Shown piece after piece: positions 1-11,606 of a stretch of DNA of 64,000 nt. The notes below the pieces were generated by a model that was given only the letters and a program-made list of their open reading frames with translations, had not been told where the DNA came from and ran no database searches. Numbering within the stretch: the stretch's first letter is position 1; each line of letters begins with the position of its first letter. Origin of the DNA: Zeugodacus cucurbitae (Eukaryota; Arthropoda; Insecta; Diptera; Tephritidae); the NCBI RefSeq assembly GCF_028554725.1, contig NC_071670.1, forward strand, positions 29,816,001-29,880,000. The letters run 5' to 3'. A program made the translations under genes and the position numbers.

Positions 1-1
1 T

Positions 2-2161
2 GAGGAGCGTTTGCGTGCGCACGAACGTAGCATGGAGCACATGATAGCAGCTGACAATAATAACTGGTACCGACGAGTAAGCCCAGTGTTGCGTAATGGT
101 ATTAAAGTCTACAGCAACGAAGATAGAGTGCAACGTGAAAAAGCAGCCAGCCAGCTGCCGCATGTGCAGGAGCAACAGTCTCATCCGCACCTGCAGCGAC
201 AACATGCCGCAAAACAACATCAGAATTATCACACACACCACCACGAAAAACAACGGAATCAACATCATCGCCAGCACACACAAACATATCAGCAACGACA
301 ACAACACCATGACGCACAACAACATCGACGTGGCAGCAGTAATCATCACAAGCATCATCAAAATAGTAAACATTATCAATCAAGCAACAGACAGCAGCAG
401 CAGCAACATCGAGCCGATGCCAATGAGCGAAAACTGCTTGCTCCTCCATCGCCCCACGCCGCTGACACACAGGCCGCAGTGGAGTTGGGTATGGTCCAGA
501 CACCGATACCACCGCCTTCATACACAAAACAACACCCGAAGCAAACTGAACACGAGATGATGGGCCACGGAGCGCGACAACTGGGCCATCAAATCACAGA
601 ATTGGAGGAGTTGGAGCGATACTATGCCAAGTGGCCGCACTTGGCACGCGTACAGTTTCAGTTGTATGATGAACACTACCGCGAGGACCACCCTGAACTC
701 TACCCTGAAATAAAGGTCGGCGCTAACGATTTGGCTGATACCGTAGAAGACTACGACGATGATTATGAGAGCGCTGCCGAGTTAGAAGAAGCGCAAAATA
801 GTCATGACGAAGACGCCAACTTGCCGCCCTACATCAAGAAGTACAATAGACGAAATAAGCAATTGTTGAATTTGCTTGAGGGCACACTACCGCCACCGAC
901 ACGTCTTCCACCCACTTTGGCACGCACTTGGTCGAGATCGGTGCTGCAGCCGGGCCCTCATGCCAGCAGTCGGAGCGCCGGTGGTGGTAGAATACGTATC
1001 GATGACGACTACCTTAAGGAGAAACGCAAGCGCTATCATAATCGTGATATCGGTAGCGTTGACACTGGCGGCATTAGTGCGAGTAACAACAATAACCGCA
1101 AGGAAGACCGACATCACTATCAAGATTTATTTGCACAGCAACGACTGGCGCAAATTGCCACTATACAGGCGACAGGGGAGCCAACAGGTGTGCTGGCAAA
1201 AGCTGAAGCAATCTCCGCCAACCCAAATGTGAGCAGCAGCAAGTCAGATGTAATCAGCAGCTATAAAACGACGCCACAATCAAACAACCAACTACCCGAC
1301 GAGGATGTTAGCATTTCAGCCGACACAGATATCGAGACTTATGCTGGCGATGAGGGCGACATTGACTTTTGGCAAAAGGAAATCGAAAATAAATTGAATG
1401 CAAACGAATTGGCAGGAAGCGCACAAATGAGTTGGCAAATCGAAAAATTAACAACACCCAACCCCGCGCCGAACGCACCGAAAGCAGCAATTTTTCGCTT
1501 GCCCTCATATCCGGCAAACGCTGGCAGTTTCGTCGGCAAGCCGCGCAGTCGTAGCGCGCAATTTGCACCGAGCGGCGGCAGTCGTGGCAAACTAGCTTTT
1601 TTAGCACCAGCAAGTAGCGAGCTTAACAATAACAGATGGGGCAATATATATGGCCTAGGCGGTGTCAATGTGGCAAGTGCTGCTGGCGGCGTTGTAGTCA
1701 ATGGTCTTGGAGGCACACGCGGCAGTTACCACAAATCGTTGTCACGTTTCAGCGCTTACAAGCCGAGTGTTTATAAAACGATAACCGCTGCAGCGACAAC
1801 CGCTTCAACCACGACGACAACTCCCGTAGCCAATGGTGATGATGGTATGAGTGGTGACGACGCGGTAGCCATTACAACTACTGCGGTTGCGGTGACGCCG
1901 AGTGGCGTTGGTAGTGATGACGCAGAAGGCGCAGATGCCGCCAATGGTGGTGTGGCTAATGCTGTTATGGGACGTACCATTAGCTCGTTCGTCTATCACC
2001 GTGTGATTGATGCGTCACCTCGACTTGTGGGCACCGGCAATACCGGGCGCAAGCAACGATTGCCATTTGTGGCCATCACTGATCGTCGGCTGGAGACCAC
2101 AAAGAAGGCGCAGCTTGAACGACAGAAAGATTTCGAACAAAATCACTACCCAATGCCTTAA
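2..2161 (+). CDS. Large His/Gln-rich disordered protein, 3' exon (partial, open at left edge)
   Basis: A single frame is open from base 2 to a TAA at 2159-2161, about 719 codons. It enters the window without a start, so this is probably the last exon; the first in-frame ATG is at 32. The N-terminal third is dominated by His and Gln (CAX repeats, roughly residues 50-140). An acidic stretch (EDYDDDYESAAELEEAQ) follows near residue 245, then a basic patch (YIKKYNRRNKQ). The second half is rich in Gly, Ala, Ser and Thr, with a Thr run (TTASTTTTTP). I see no signal peptide, membrane helix or catalytic motif in this part, and I do not recognise the gene. The length, the coding-like composition outside the repeats and the following poly(A) signals make a real host gene likely. 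Large opa-bearing terminal exons are common in fly developmental and neuronal genes, but no function can be read here. The shorter open frames overlapping 96-560 come from the trinucleotide repeats. Confidence 0.8.
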   Translation, partial: EERLRAHERSMEHMIAADNNNWYRRVSPVLRNGIKVYSNEDRVQREKAASQLPHVQEQQSHPHLQRQHAAKQHQNYHTHHHEKQRNQHHRQHTQTYQQRQQHHDAQQHRRGSSNHHKHHQNSKHYQSSNRQQQQQHRADANERKLLAPPSPHAADTQAAVELGMVQTPIPPPSYTKQHPKQTEHEMMGHGARQLGHQITELEELERYYAKWPHLARVQFQLYDEHYREDHPELYPEIKVGANDLADTVEDYDDDYESAAELEEAQNSHDEDANLPPYIKKYNRRNKQLLNLLEGTLPPPTRLPPTLARTWSRSVLQPGPHASSRSAGGGRIRIDDDYLKEKRKRYHNRDIGSVDTGGISASNNNNRKEDRHHYQDLFAQQRLAQIATIQATGEPTGVLAKAEAISANPNVSSSKSDVISSYKTTPQSNNQLPDEDVSISADTDIETYAGDEGDIDFWQKEIENKLNANELAGSAQMSWQIEKLTTPNPAPNAPKAAIFRLPSYPANAGSFVGKPRSRSAQFAPSGGSRGKLAFLAPASSELNNNRWGNIYGLGGVNVASAAGGVVVNGLGGTRGSYHKSLSRFSAYKPSVYKTITAAATTASTTTTTPVANGDDGMSGDDAVAITTTAVAVTPSGVGSDDAEGADAANGGVANAVMGRTISSFVYHRVIDASPRLVGTGNTGRKQRLPFVAITDRRLETTKKAQLERQKDFEQNHYPMP

Positions 2162-2924
2162 ATTCACTGCACTTCAATGACGGCGGCAGCGAAAGACACG
2201 TGGACGGAGATGACGGAGACATAGACTAGCAGCACAAACATTCGCACAAGGACCGAAACGAAAACGATAATAAAAATGTTGACCTAGACGACAGTGTAGA
2301 TGGAGTTGTAGAAAGTAAAAACCAAAAACAAAAACAAAAGCAGTAAATGAAAATAGTATTAAAGGAAGTTGAAGCCACGTGAGCAGTAAAAAAACGTAAA
2401 ATGTTAAGCTATATCAGAACGAAATGAGCGCAGCACCATTGCACCACCGCAGCGCTACAATGGCAAACAGCTTGTGCAACTCAACACACACGCACCGGTG
2501 CCACAAAACATCTAAACAATGTTTATGTTTTTACGCAATCGATTTCCGTTACCGTTCTGTCCTTACTATACAAAAGGACACGAAGGCTCTGTAGTAAGTT
2601 TTTACTAACGACACGTTCTTCTAATATACTCTTTTTTTGATGACGATTGATACGTGTTCCATTTGTTTCAAGTCTTGATTTCCAACATTCAACTTGAGTT
2701 CACAAATACAAAAATATACTTAAGTCAGCAATTTGATTTGAATTATTTGCTCACAACAAATATAGAAATACATATTTTACTACATATCAATACTCGTACA
2801 TTCTGTATATTTATATTTCTGAACAATAAAGAGTAGAACAGCAACAATGTTACATTAATAAAGGCGAAATATGTGTTAAAGTGAAAATTAAGATGTTATT
2901 TGATCAAAATTAAAAGTAAATAAA
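2162..2924 (+). terminator. 3' UTR with several candidate polyadenylation signals
   Basis: Downstream of the stop codon there is no further reading frame, and AATAAA hexamers occur at 2269-2274, 2825-2830, 2857-2862 and 2919-2924. The group at 2825-2924 lies in AU-rich sequence and is the most likely end of a 3' UTR of roughly 0.7 kb; the 2269 hexamer could give a short form. Which one is used cannot be told from sequence alone. Confidence 0.5.
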
Positions 2925-5860
2925 CGCCGTTGTATCGCAACCCTCCACTGAAACGTAATATCTCGGAATCACCACTTGAAATGGTAGTAGACAGAGAATA
3001 ATCAGATTTTCGCAAATTCTTTTAATTTTTTTTGCGCAAGAGAATATATCATTTCCAATAAAAACTTGAATCGGTTAAAAGCTGTTCCGGTAACATCTAT
3101 ATATTTACTATTCACCGACAAGTCGTACCACAAAACTGGTATGAGATAATGTTGACAGTGGACTGACAAAAAAACTTCTTATTACTACTACTGAGCAAAA
3201 GAGAACAAAGCAGTTTCACAGGGGTCATCACTGGGCACCTATCTCTAAGGGCCCACCTGCAGAGACTTGGTATAGCTGGGTCGGACACGAATTTCTATGC
3301 GTTCAAAACTGTCGCCTCGGTATACAGTTACAAATATACTAATTTATTGTAGTTATCTCCTTCATTGGACAATATAAATTATAGCTCCGTTTGTCAAAGG
3401 TCATGGCGCTGTAACAGGAACTTTAATAAGTTTCGCAATTATTTTATAATTCTGAATGCATACGCCACTGCACATTTTCTAACTATTTCATAATTGTTCT
3501 TATAAAATCACATAAAGTAACAGTTTGAAGATACCACTATACAGTTTCAAGTCGACTGTTTTTGCATCATACATACATATAAGTCTCTTGAAGCGATTTC
3601 ACTTGAATGCGCATTTGTATGTTCCAGCTGTCTTGTGTTTGTAAATATTTGTTGCATCCTAGATATAAGCCAGCAACACCGGCCACACAAATGGGCTTAT
3701 ATTTGCAATATTTGTCATAACAAACAACATCAATAGTTTATGTAAGCGCAAATATGATGTATGCAAACGCATTAGGGTTCATATGAATTATTAACTTTGA
3801 AAATTGACAACTAACTGCAACATAACACATTCAAAAGTGGCTCTTGACATGTTACATCTTGCAGATAATCACAATTGAGTACATTATTTATATGGCACTT
3901 ATGCATGCGTTTACGTATACATACTATATGTGTACAGTTAGAAATATGTCTGGCTTTTCAAGTGGCTGATACATTTCACACTTCATACATACTCCAGTTG
4001 GAATTTAAGAAATGCCTGCTTCTGCAACATAAGTAATCAAAATCTTTCTTAAATCACACTAAAGAAGTTTTAATGATTTGTTGTATAGTTTGAATTTTAT
4101 GCTTAAATGGATATTAATTTCAAAGGACTTAGAGGTATCCAGGAACGCACTGGCTATTTAGTACATAAAGCAAGTTTTCCATTTCATGACCAACAGTTAT
4201 AGGGTCGGCAGACAGAGCAATATCTACCTTAAAACAATGGTTTTAAAGAGTTGCGTTTAAGTCCTTATAAGCTATAGATTAGAGATTAGATTAAATTGTA
4301 GTTTTGTAGCTTAATTTGTTACTTCGTTAAAGCATTAGGCATTTTTGCCGACGACTCTAAGTCCTCCTCAGAGACTAAAAGAGTGTGTATTAAATTTGAT
4401 AATAGAAAGCGGCCACCGATTCTTCGAGCGTTAGAGAGTAGTAAATCGTTCATTTTATATTAAAATTTCAAACATATTGGCAACACTGAAAATTAACTGT
4501 TAAAAAACATACATGCAAATGTTTGGTCGCATGAATTACTTGAAGCATAGTAATGTTTGATAGTTCTCTTTGAAAAAGTCAATTTTAACTCGAGTCTCTA
4601 ATTACTAAAATATAAATAAAATATTTAGGGCATGTCTTCGCTTTCCATTTAAAGATTTAAATTTTTGTATAATGACACATTTGATGCAATTTTGAAAGTA
4701 ATTTGTTATTTGCGACATTCGCATTAGAAAAACTTGTCAAAAGTCACAAGTTGGTAGCATTGAAGAATATAGCTATTCATTTTAATAATATCCACTTAAT
4801 CCCTTGTATCGAATCCAACTCGTTTACTTTGTTGTTGCTTTTGCATTTAAATATTTGGGAAAGAAAGCAACGCGCCAATATAGCGAATCGAAGACGACTA
4901 ATAAAAAAATTCTTGAAAAGTAACTTTCAAATGGGAAATCGTTTGGACATTTCGTCCTGAAACCGACCGTAGAAAGGCCAGAACTATGCTATTGATTTTG
5001 TCAAAAAACAATAATTTACAAGCATAAATGATCCGATCCGACCATATTAATGCAATTCTAACTTTTTAGAGAAAATCACAATCCAAATGAAAAGGAATGA
5101 ATCTCACAACTTTCGACAGTCGTTTGAAACGTACTTAACTTCTAAATACCGGTTTTCAGAAAGAGGTAGAATTGATGGTTCAATTTGACAAAAATGTCAA
5201 ATCCGATATACAGCTGACAGACAGAATATGTGCTACCATTTGCATTAATTGCCATTAATTTCAAATTGAAATTGGGTATATGCGTGTTTAAGTTAAATAT
5301 AGGAATTATGAATTAATATTAAATATCATTTTAACAAATATGTTTTAAGGAAGAAGTAGCTGACAGGAAACGGAAGTAAAGCCCAGAAAAAATTTTAAAT
5401 GCAAATTTGATCATTCCATTCACACTTTTTTGACACTTTCGTATCATATTCTCCACAAGAACTTGAAACCGATTGAGCCTAAAATGTGAACAAAATTAAA
5501 AAAGTAAATAATTTTCTTAAGTGGAAAAGCTTACAAAAAAGTCATAAATAAGTCTTACCCTCCACCTCGATTAATGAGCATATCATAAAGTATGAGTTAA
5601 TTTGACAGCTTATCTACATAGACAAGTTGTTACCAGGCTTTCGTATTTGTAATGCACTTTGACATTGTTAGTGTAACGTTATCCGTTAGGTCATCGTAAG
5701 AGCAAGCATTACCAAAACAGTTCAAAAGATACACTACAGCGGTTTTATATTAGATGTTGAACTGAACTGAAATGGATTAAATATCAATGTCAATAAACTT
5801 CATAAACAGTAAATTAATTGCATTAACATATATTCATACAAATGTATATGCATTTAATTA

Positions 5861-5881
5861 CACACACACACACACACACAA
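5861..5881. repeat. (CA)n microsatellite
   Basis: An uninterrupted CA dinucleotide run of about ten units in spacer DNA. No coding context. Confidence 0.95.
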
Positions 5882-6278
5882 CTGCATTTGATTTCGTGTG
5901 AAATATTATCTTGGAATCAACAGCAGCAAAAGCAATAAACCACACCGTTACACACACATATATTAATTGCATATTAAATATCAATTAAAGATTAAAAATA
6001 TTCATTGCGCACAAAATAAAAACATAAATAATAGTTTAACAATGGCAGCGCATTTCAAACGCATACCGCAGAACGTATGATTTTATGGGAAAAAATTTCA
6101 TTTTTTTCAAACGCAAACCTCACGTTGACAGCTTAGCGTAAGCGTAAAGTGCAGCGTAAGCGCAAAATAAAATATTTTAAAGCGTCAAACATTTATTGTG
6201 AAAATTTTAAAATAATAGCAGGTTTTAAAGTAAAACAGTTTGCAAATGAAATATAAATATAAGCGACAAAAAACGAAG

Positions 6279-6320
6279 ACACACATACACCCATACACCC
6301 ATACACACATACATAAATAA
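6279..6320. repeat. Imperfect CA/CATACAC tract
   Basis: A purine/pyrimidine-alternating tract built from CACATACA and CCATACAC units, grading into ATACATAAATAAACG. It lies about 100 bp upstream of the small ORF at 6416. Confidence 0.85.
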
Positions 6321-6415
6321 ACGTATATATAATATATATAAAGATAGAGTTTGTTTTCTGCTCATTACAGTACACATAAGTGTAGATATGCAAATAGTAA
6401 TCTATATAACATATC

Positions 6416-6526
6416 ATGAATACTTTTAATTTTTTCTTTGGATATTTGAGCGGCAGCAGCGTCATTTGTGCTATTAGTTGCATTATCGGTGCAACCTTTG
6501 GCAATAGTATCACTGAATTGGTGTAA
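6416..6526 (+). CDS. Candidate small ORF, 36-aa hydrophobic peptide
   Basis: ATG at 6416-6418 opens 36 codons closed by TAA at 6524-6526. The peptide begins MNTFNFFFGYLSGSS, continues with a hydrophobic core (VICAISCIIGATFG) long enough for one membrane span, and ends NSITELV. Codons use G/C more than the surrounding DNA (GGC AGC AGC GTC, GGT GCA ACC), a local compositional rise that stops at the TAA. There is no obvious TATA box. Short single-helix peptides of this size are known in flies (sarcolamban-type peptides), but I do not recognise this one and claim no homology. It could be a genuine smORF, an exon fragment or chance. The longer minus-strand frame across the same bases has no coding features. 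Confidence 0.3.
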   Translation: MNTFNFFFGYLSGSSVICAISCIIGATFGNSITELV

Positions 6527-6814
6527 TTCAACAAAAATCTGAATGCGCGTTTAATTTAAGTAACATATCGATGCATAAATAATCCACAATGTATGTGTGT
6601 GTCTAGCACACAAATACATAAAAAGCGTGTAAAAATTATGGAAAAACAGCGCAAAAGCCATTATGTAAAATGCAAGCTTTGGCTTTTATGTTCACTTAAG
6701 TGCATTCATTGTATGTACGAGTATGTTATACATATTAATTAGTCATTATAAACTTATGTTAGCAACTTTTATGCGCAAAAAATATAATAAATATTAATAA
6801 TAATAAGTGAAATA

Positions 6815-6859
6815 ATGGTTGTGTGGACTTTTTGTGCCGCTGCGGCGGCAATCCCAAAG
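6815..6859 (+). other. Possible first coding exon with consensus splice donor
   Basis: ATG at 6815 is followed by 15 in-frame codons (MVVWTFCAAAAAIPK) and then by AAAG|GTAAGT, a consensus 5' splice site with the junction after base 6859. The stretch GCCGCTGCGGCGGCA is a GC island in AT-rich DNA. It reads like a short signal-type N-terminus on a first exon, but no partner exon is identifiable within several kb, so the structure is unproven. The 36-aa ORF lies about 290 bp upstream on the same strand. Confidence 0.2.
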
Positions 6860-8039
6860 GTAAGTTCCCTCTATAATATGTATTAATGCTATTCATTTAA
6901 ATTCCAATAATAAAACCTTATTACAGTATGTTGTTGGTCACAAAAGTATTCTGAATATGATTGAAAAAATATTTATTATTTTTATTTTTCATTATATTTT
7001 TCAAATAATAGCATTTAACTGGAAAATGCCTAATTAGAATTCGATCTGCATAGGACATCTAATAAAAATTCTTCGCTGCTAGATTAAACACTCAATTCAC
7101 AAAATATTCAACATTAGCAATTTATCCAACGTTTTGGACACAGTTTCTAATAACATTTCCATTGAATTTTGAAATTCTTATTTTTTTATTTTTCCCAACC
7201 ATAAGTAAATGTCTGGCAAAAGTGAAACCATTATTTTTGCATTAATTTGTTGGCTTTATTTAGCATGGTTAGAATGATCAAATTCAGGTCAAATGTACAT
7301 AATAGCCTTCAACCTTATTGGTAAATAACTGGAACAGTCGATTTTAACAAGATTCCTTTTTTACCAAAAAAATGATTTGCCATAGACTGGAATCTGATTG
7401 TAAACACTTGGACTATAAATTGGGTACATAAGAACACCCCAACGAAGCTTCAGGTGATTCTGGAGAGTCATTCTCGATGTGAGATTCTCAAGTAATTGAT
7501 TTCAGACTATTGAGTACTATTTCTATTATGAATGTAAAATATATATTTCGTGATTTGATAAAACTTTGTTTGCTCAATAAAAATCACATAGATGTATAGC
7601 GATGACTACTTAAGTGTTACTGCAAATATGCAACAGACTTTTTTAGGAAAGTTAAAAGGGCTAAACTGAATTCTAAACAAATAAAAATAAAAATATGTTA
7701 TGAATTCGTTCGTTTCATATTTCCCATATTTCCACGTTCCGATACTCAATCCGTCCAGAGCTCAAACCTAAGAAATTTAATTGTTTATCTGTTTATTAGT
7801 TGTTTGCCGATACAGATATTTTTTCGGCGAACTGGATTATCCGAGACTTCAATAAAATAATAAATAAAAGAAGTAAGCGAAATTTGAATCAATATTTATT
7901 GAGAGACAGACAGAGTTTATACCGAAGAAAATAACCTGTCTTGTGAGGGGGGAGACGGTTTTGAAACATAAAACATCTGTCAATTAATAAAAAATTGCCT
8001 TGCTCATCTTCCATTTCCTCCGCCATTTCTTCTGCAAAA
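6860..8039. other. Spacer, nothing recognised
   Basis: AT-rich, short frames only. No transposon or RNA motif seen until the GTCY element fragment begins near 8040. Confidence 0.5.
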
Positions 8040-8519
8040 GTCAGTGTTTCTGATGTTAATGAGTTAATGCACTTTTAGTAATTTTCAACATAATCTTTAT
8101 TATCCAATTTCCGATTTCACCTTTTTGGTGTGTTATGATACGTTAGGGAAAATACTGCATGAAGTTTGGCTTATATAGCTTTAGTGGTTTGCGAGATATA
8201 TACAGAAAAGCTATTTGGGTCAGGTCCACGCCCACTCCTAGCGTAATCCTCTGTATCAAATACTACTTTCATAACTTTATTTATGGCTTAGTTAGGACAC
8301 TTTATGTGTTTTCGGTTTTCGCCATTTTGTGGGCATGGCAGTAGACCGATTTCGTCCATTAACAATAGCAACTCTCTGACAGTCCCAAGGAACATGTGTA
8401 CCAACGTATTGATATATATAACTCCATATCTAACTCGTTTAGATTTATGATTTACAAACAACCGTTATGTGAACAAAACTATAGTACTTTATTAGCAACT
8501 TCTGTTGCGAGAGTATAAA
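8040..8519 (+). mobile_element. GTCY element fragment (right half, hairpin end at right)
   Basis: The sequence aligns by eye with the hairpin half of the family copy at 35386-36483: the blocks around AGTGTTTCTGATG, GGCTTATATAGCTTTAG, TTTTCGGTTTTCGCCATTTT and AACAACCGTTATGTGAACAA appear in the same order, ending in TTGCGAGAGTATAA. The GTCY array is nearly gone in this copy and the left half is missing. No protein coding capacity. Confidence 0.85.
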
Positions 8520-10788
8520 AAGTAATACATTCAAATTTATTTATATTATTTGCTAACAAGCAATAGTATTTTATAAGACCAATAATGGAACATTTCTTCC
8601 ACATTAATGCTTACTCTGAAGAAATCTTAATACCCGGCTACAAGATATATTGTATTTTATCTAGAATTCATAACAAGGTAAATTAATCAGTATAGCAAAT
8701 CTCCAGCTCGAGAAAAGTTTATTTAAAGTACATTTCTTCTTTATATGGTTTCATTCAAATACATGGTTTCTTTAAAATACATGAAACTTCGAAATCACCG
8801 AGGGCATATAGTATTAAAACGGTTTAATAGGACACTGACCCATCGTCTATACCAATAGTAATACTTATATGCTCAATTACTTATCGGTCGACATGACACC
8901 AATAAAGCACTTCAATACAATTTAAATGCACTCCAGCCAATTAAAGTTTTGCAACTCGTATTTTATAATGGACCACTTGAAACACATTTAAATGTCATTA
9001 AATATTTAATTGCCCAAAGTCCTTACATATACGAGATTGAACAATATAATAATATATGCAGGCCATGAGCTTGCCACAAACAACGTACACTACGATAGTA
9101 GGCCACTTGTGCCACTTATACGAGTATCACTGAGTTTTCCAAGCGACTTGCCAAATGGTCTCATGGTGCACGTTGCACGTTGTACGTTGTAGTTGTGTCC
9201 CCCTAATTAAATTGCAATGTTTTGCAAATTGTGTACAAATCCGATAGTGTGAGTGCAATTGTTGCTGTCTGATAAAGTGCTTAGACACACATAAATTATT
9301 GCGCAGCTCGGTGGGCGTTGAAATAAAATCTAATAAAAGCAAATGAGTGGTAATGAATTGCACTGAATTGCAATGAAACGCAACGAATTAAAATATACGT
9401 GCACTGTATTTCGAAATATTCGCTTACACAAGCATATGCAATGACCGTGTAAACAGTTATACGTATGCGTTTGTGTGAGTTTATAACTAGATTGCGTTTG
9501 AACCATATTCAGCGGCAGCAACATGTGGCACAAGCATATCCCAACTCTGTTGGAAAACGTGTTTTTGGCACAATGAGCTAGAAGTCCGCATAAAAGTATA
9601 CTTTTTTCGGCAGAAAGTACTCAGTTCTATTAATGTAACTATTTAGATATATTCATGAACCTTGAGGCTATTGTAGTAAGGCTTACTTCAAAATAAATTT
9701 TAAGATACTATTAAAAAGTGTAGACATTAACTATTAGTAGCTAACAACGGCCCATCTTTCATATCTTTATGAATTTAATATGTTGAAATAATTTCCAACA
9801 TTTGAATACTCAATTAAAAACATTACATTGAAAGTATTAATTGGAAGAGGAGATCAATTAAGACCAGGGACGAGGTTCATTTCGCACTATCCAGAAACAG
9901 GGTTTCAAAAAGACAGAGCAAACATTCGCCCAAGATGTTCGTAAAAAGGTGACATTTTGATATTGAATTCAAAATGTTCTCAAGATAAAGTGTAGAGATT
10001 CAAATTAAATAATATAATATGTACAACAGAGCAGAAGACCAGAACTAGCAGATTCAAATTCCAAAAAGTTTCAAAGTCAATACAAAACTAAATGTATTCT
10101 TTGTGCACTGGGTGCAAAATGGTTGCATGTACTCAAACTCGCTGTTGTAATTTAATTTGATTTTGCATTAGCATAATAAATTAAAATTAAATGAAATTAA
10201 ATAGTAAACGATTTTCGACGCCCAATTGCTGTGGCAATGATTTGTTGCGCAGTGCAGCTTAGAGAAAGTTTGCTGACTTATATACATACATATATACATA
10301 TGTATGTACACAGACATATGAATATCGGACTTCAATGCAAGGCGTGTAGAGCTTATGCAAAATTGAAAGGCAATCCTCGCAAACAGTCGAACTGCATAAA
10401 TGTTGAATTTTGTAATTAGATTTTGTGCAGTGATTGTAAATTCATTTAAATTTTTCAACTCATATGAGGTAAGTAAATATCGTGAGGGTATGAAAGCAGT
10501 TACAGGATCACAATAATAAAAACCTTACATCCTTATTGGGTGCCTGAGTATAGTCGCCTACCGTAGACCAAAAAATTCATTAAAAGCGGCTACCGATCAC
10601 CAGTCGCCAGATCGCTCTTATTATAATATCCAAAAATGTCAAATACTACTGCTTAAGGCCACTTTCTTTATTATAGTTCGTAGTTTTGAGTAAAGCAATA
10701 TTTATATTGAGATGGCGAATATTGTAAGTACAAAAAAAAATGAATCTACATTAATATATAATTAAATGAATTGTTATTTCAATATTAT
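8520..10788. other. Spacer, nothing recognised
   Basis: AT-rich unique-looking sequence. The short frames near 9.0-9.5 kb and 10.2-10.4 kb overlap on both strands, lack family features, and several need non-ATG starts, so none is annotated. Confidence 0.45.
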
Positions 10789-11606
10789 GCATGATATTGA
10801 TATCATCGGTAGCAACAACCGCGCCATCTGTTCTGATTTTTCTAGACCTGATAAGGAAGCGAAGCGTATGGGTCTGGTGGTGAATGAGGACAAGACGAAA
10901 TATCTCCTGTCATCAAACAAACAGTCAGCGCACTCGCGTCTTGGCTCCCACGTCACTGTTGACAGTCATATCTTTGAAGTCGTAGATACTTTCGTCTACT
11001 TGGGAACCACCATTAACAAAACCAACAATGTCAGCCTCGAAATCCAGCGCAGAATCACTCTTGCCAAGAGGTGCTACTATGGACTGAGTAGGCAATTGAA
11101 AAGTAAAGTCCTCTCTCGACGAACAAAAACTAAACTCTACAAGTCGCTCATTATTCCCGTCCTGATGTATGGCGCTAAAACGTGGACAATGACAACTTCA
11201 GATGAGACGACTCTTGGCGTTTTCGAGAGAAAGGTTCTGCGCAAGATTTATGGTCCTCTTAACATTGGCAACGGCGTATACCGCAGACGATGGAACGATG
11301 AGCTGTACGATTTATACGACATAGTCCAGCGAATAAAAAGACAACGGCTATGCTGGCTAGGTCATGTTGTTCGATTGGATGAAAGTGCTCCATCTCTGAA
11401 AGTGTTTGATGCAGTACCCGCTGGAGGAAGCCGCGGAAGAGGACGACCCGATGGAGAGACCAAGTGGAAAGTGACCTGGCGTCACTTGGTGTTCCCTGTT
11501 GGCGCCAAAAAGCAAAAAGGAGGAATGAGTGGCGCGCTCTTGTGGATTCGGCTATAATCGCTTAAAGCGGTTCCTACGCCAAGTACATATACATATATAT
11601 ACACAT
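10789..11606 (+). pseudogene. RTE-like LINE, 3' fragment (end of reverse transcriptase and C-terminal domain)
   Basis: Begins inside the reverse transcriptase at the ADDIDIIGSNN block; the alanine-tyrosine of the YADD box lies outside the copy. It runs through KTKYLLSSNKQ, the NNVSLEIQRRITLA block, LIIPVLMYGA, WTMTTSDETTLGVFERK and RLCWLGHVVRLDE, close to the longer copies at 53330-55723 and 61301-64000. The family is a non-LTR retrotransposon with an apurinic-type endonuclease followed by RT; the RTE-like assignment is from memory. A deletion after GRGRP shifts the last 40 codons out of the family frame, and the copy is truncated at its 5' end, so it is dead. The 3' tail reads CCTACGCCAA then TACATATACATATA, the TA-type tail seen also at 61301. 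Confidence 0.9.

Larger units (their letters stand above)
2925..6415. other. Spacer without recognisable genes
   Basis: AT-rich sequence with stop codons in all frames. Apart from the CA microsatellite near 5.86 kb and the CA/TACA tract near 6.28 kb I see no transposon domain, RNA gene or long frame. An 18-base word at 4885-4902 recurs at 20798-20815, so a short old repeat may lie around 4.8-4.9 kb. Confidence 0.5.

Noticed and set aside
6193..6534. Minus-strand frame of 113 codons
   Set aside because: Tyr/Ile/Val-rich chance translation of TA/CA simple sequence; the opposite strand holds the better-supported 36-aa ORF.
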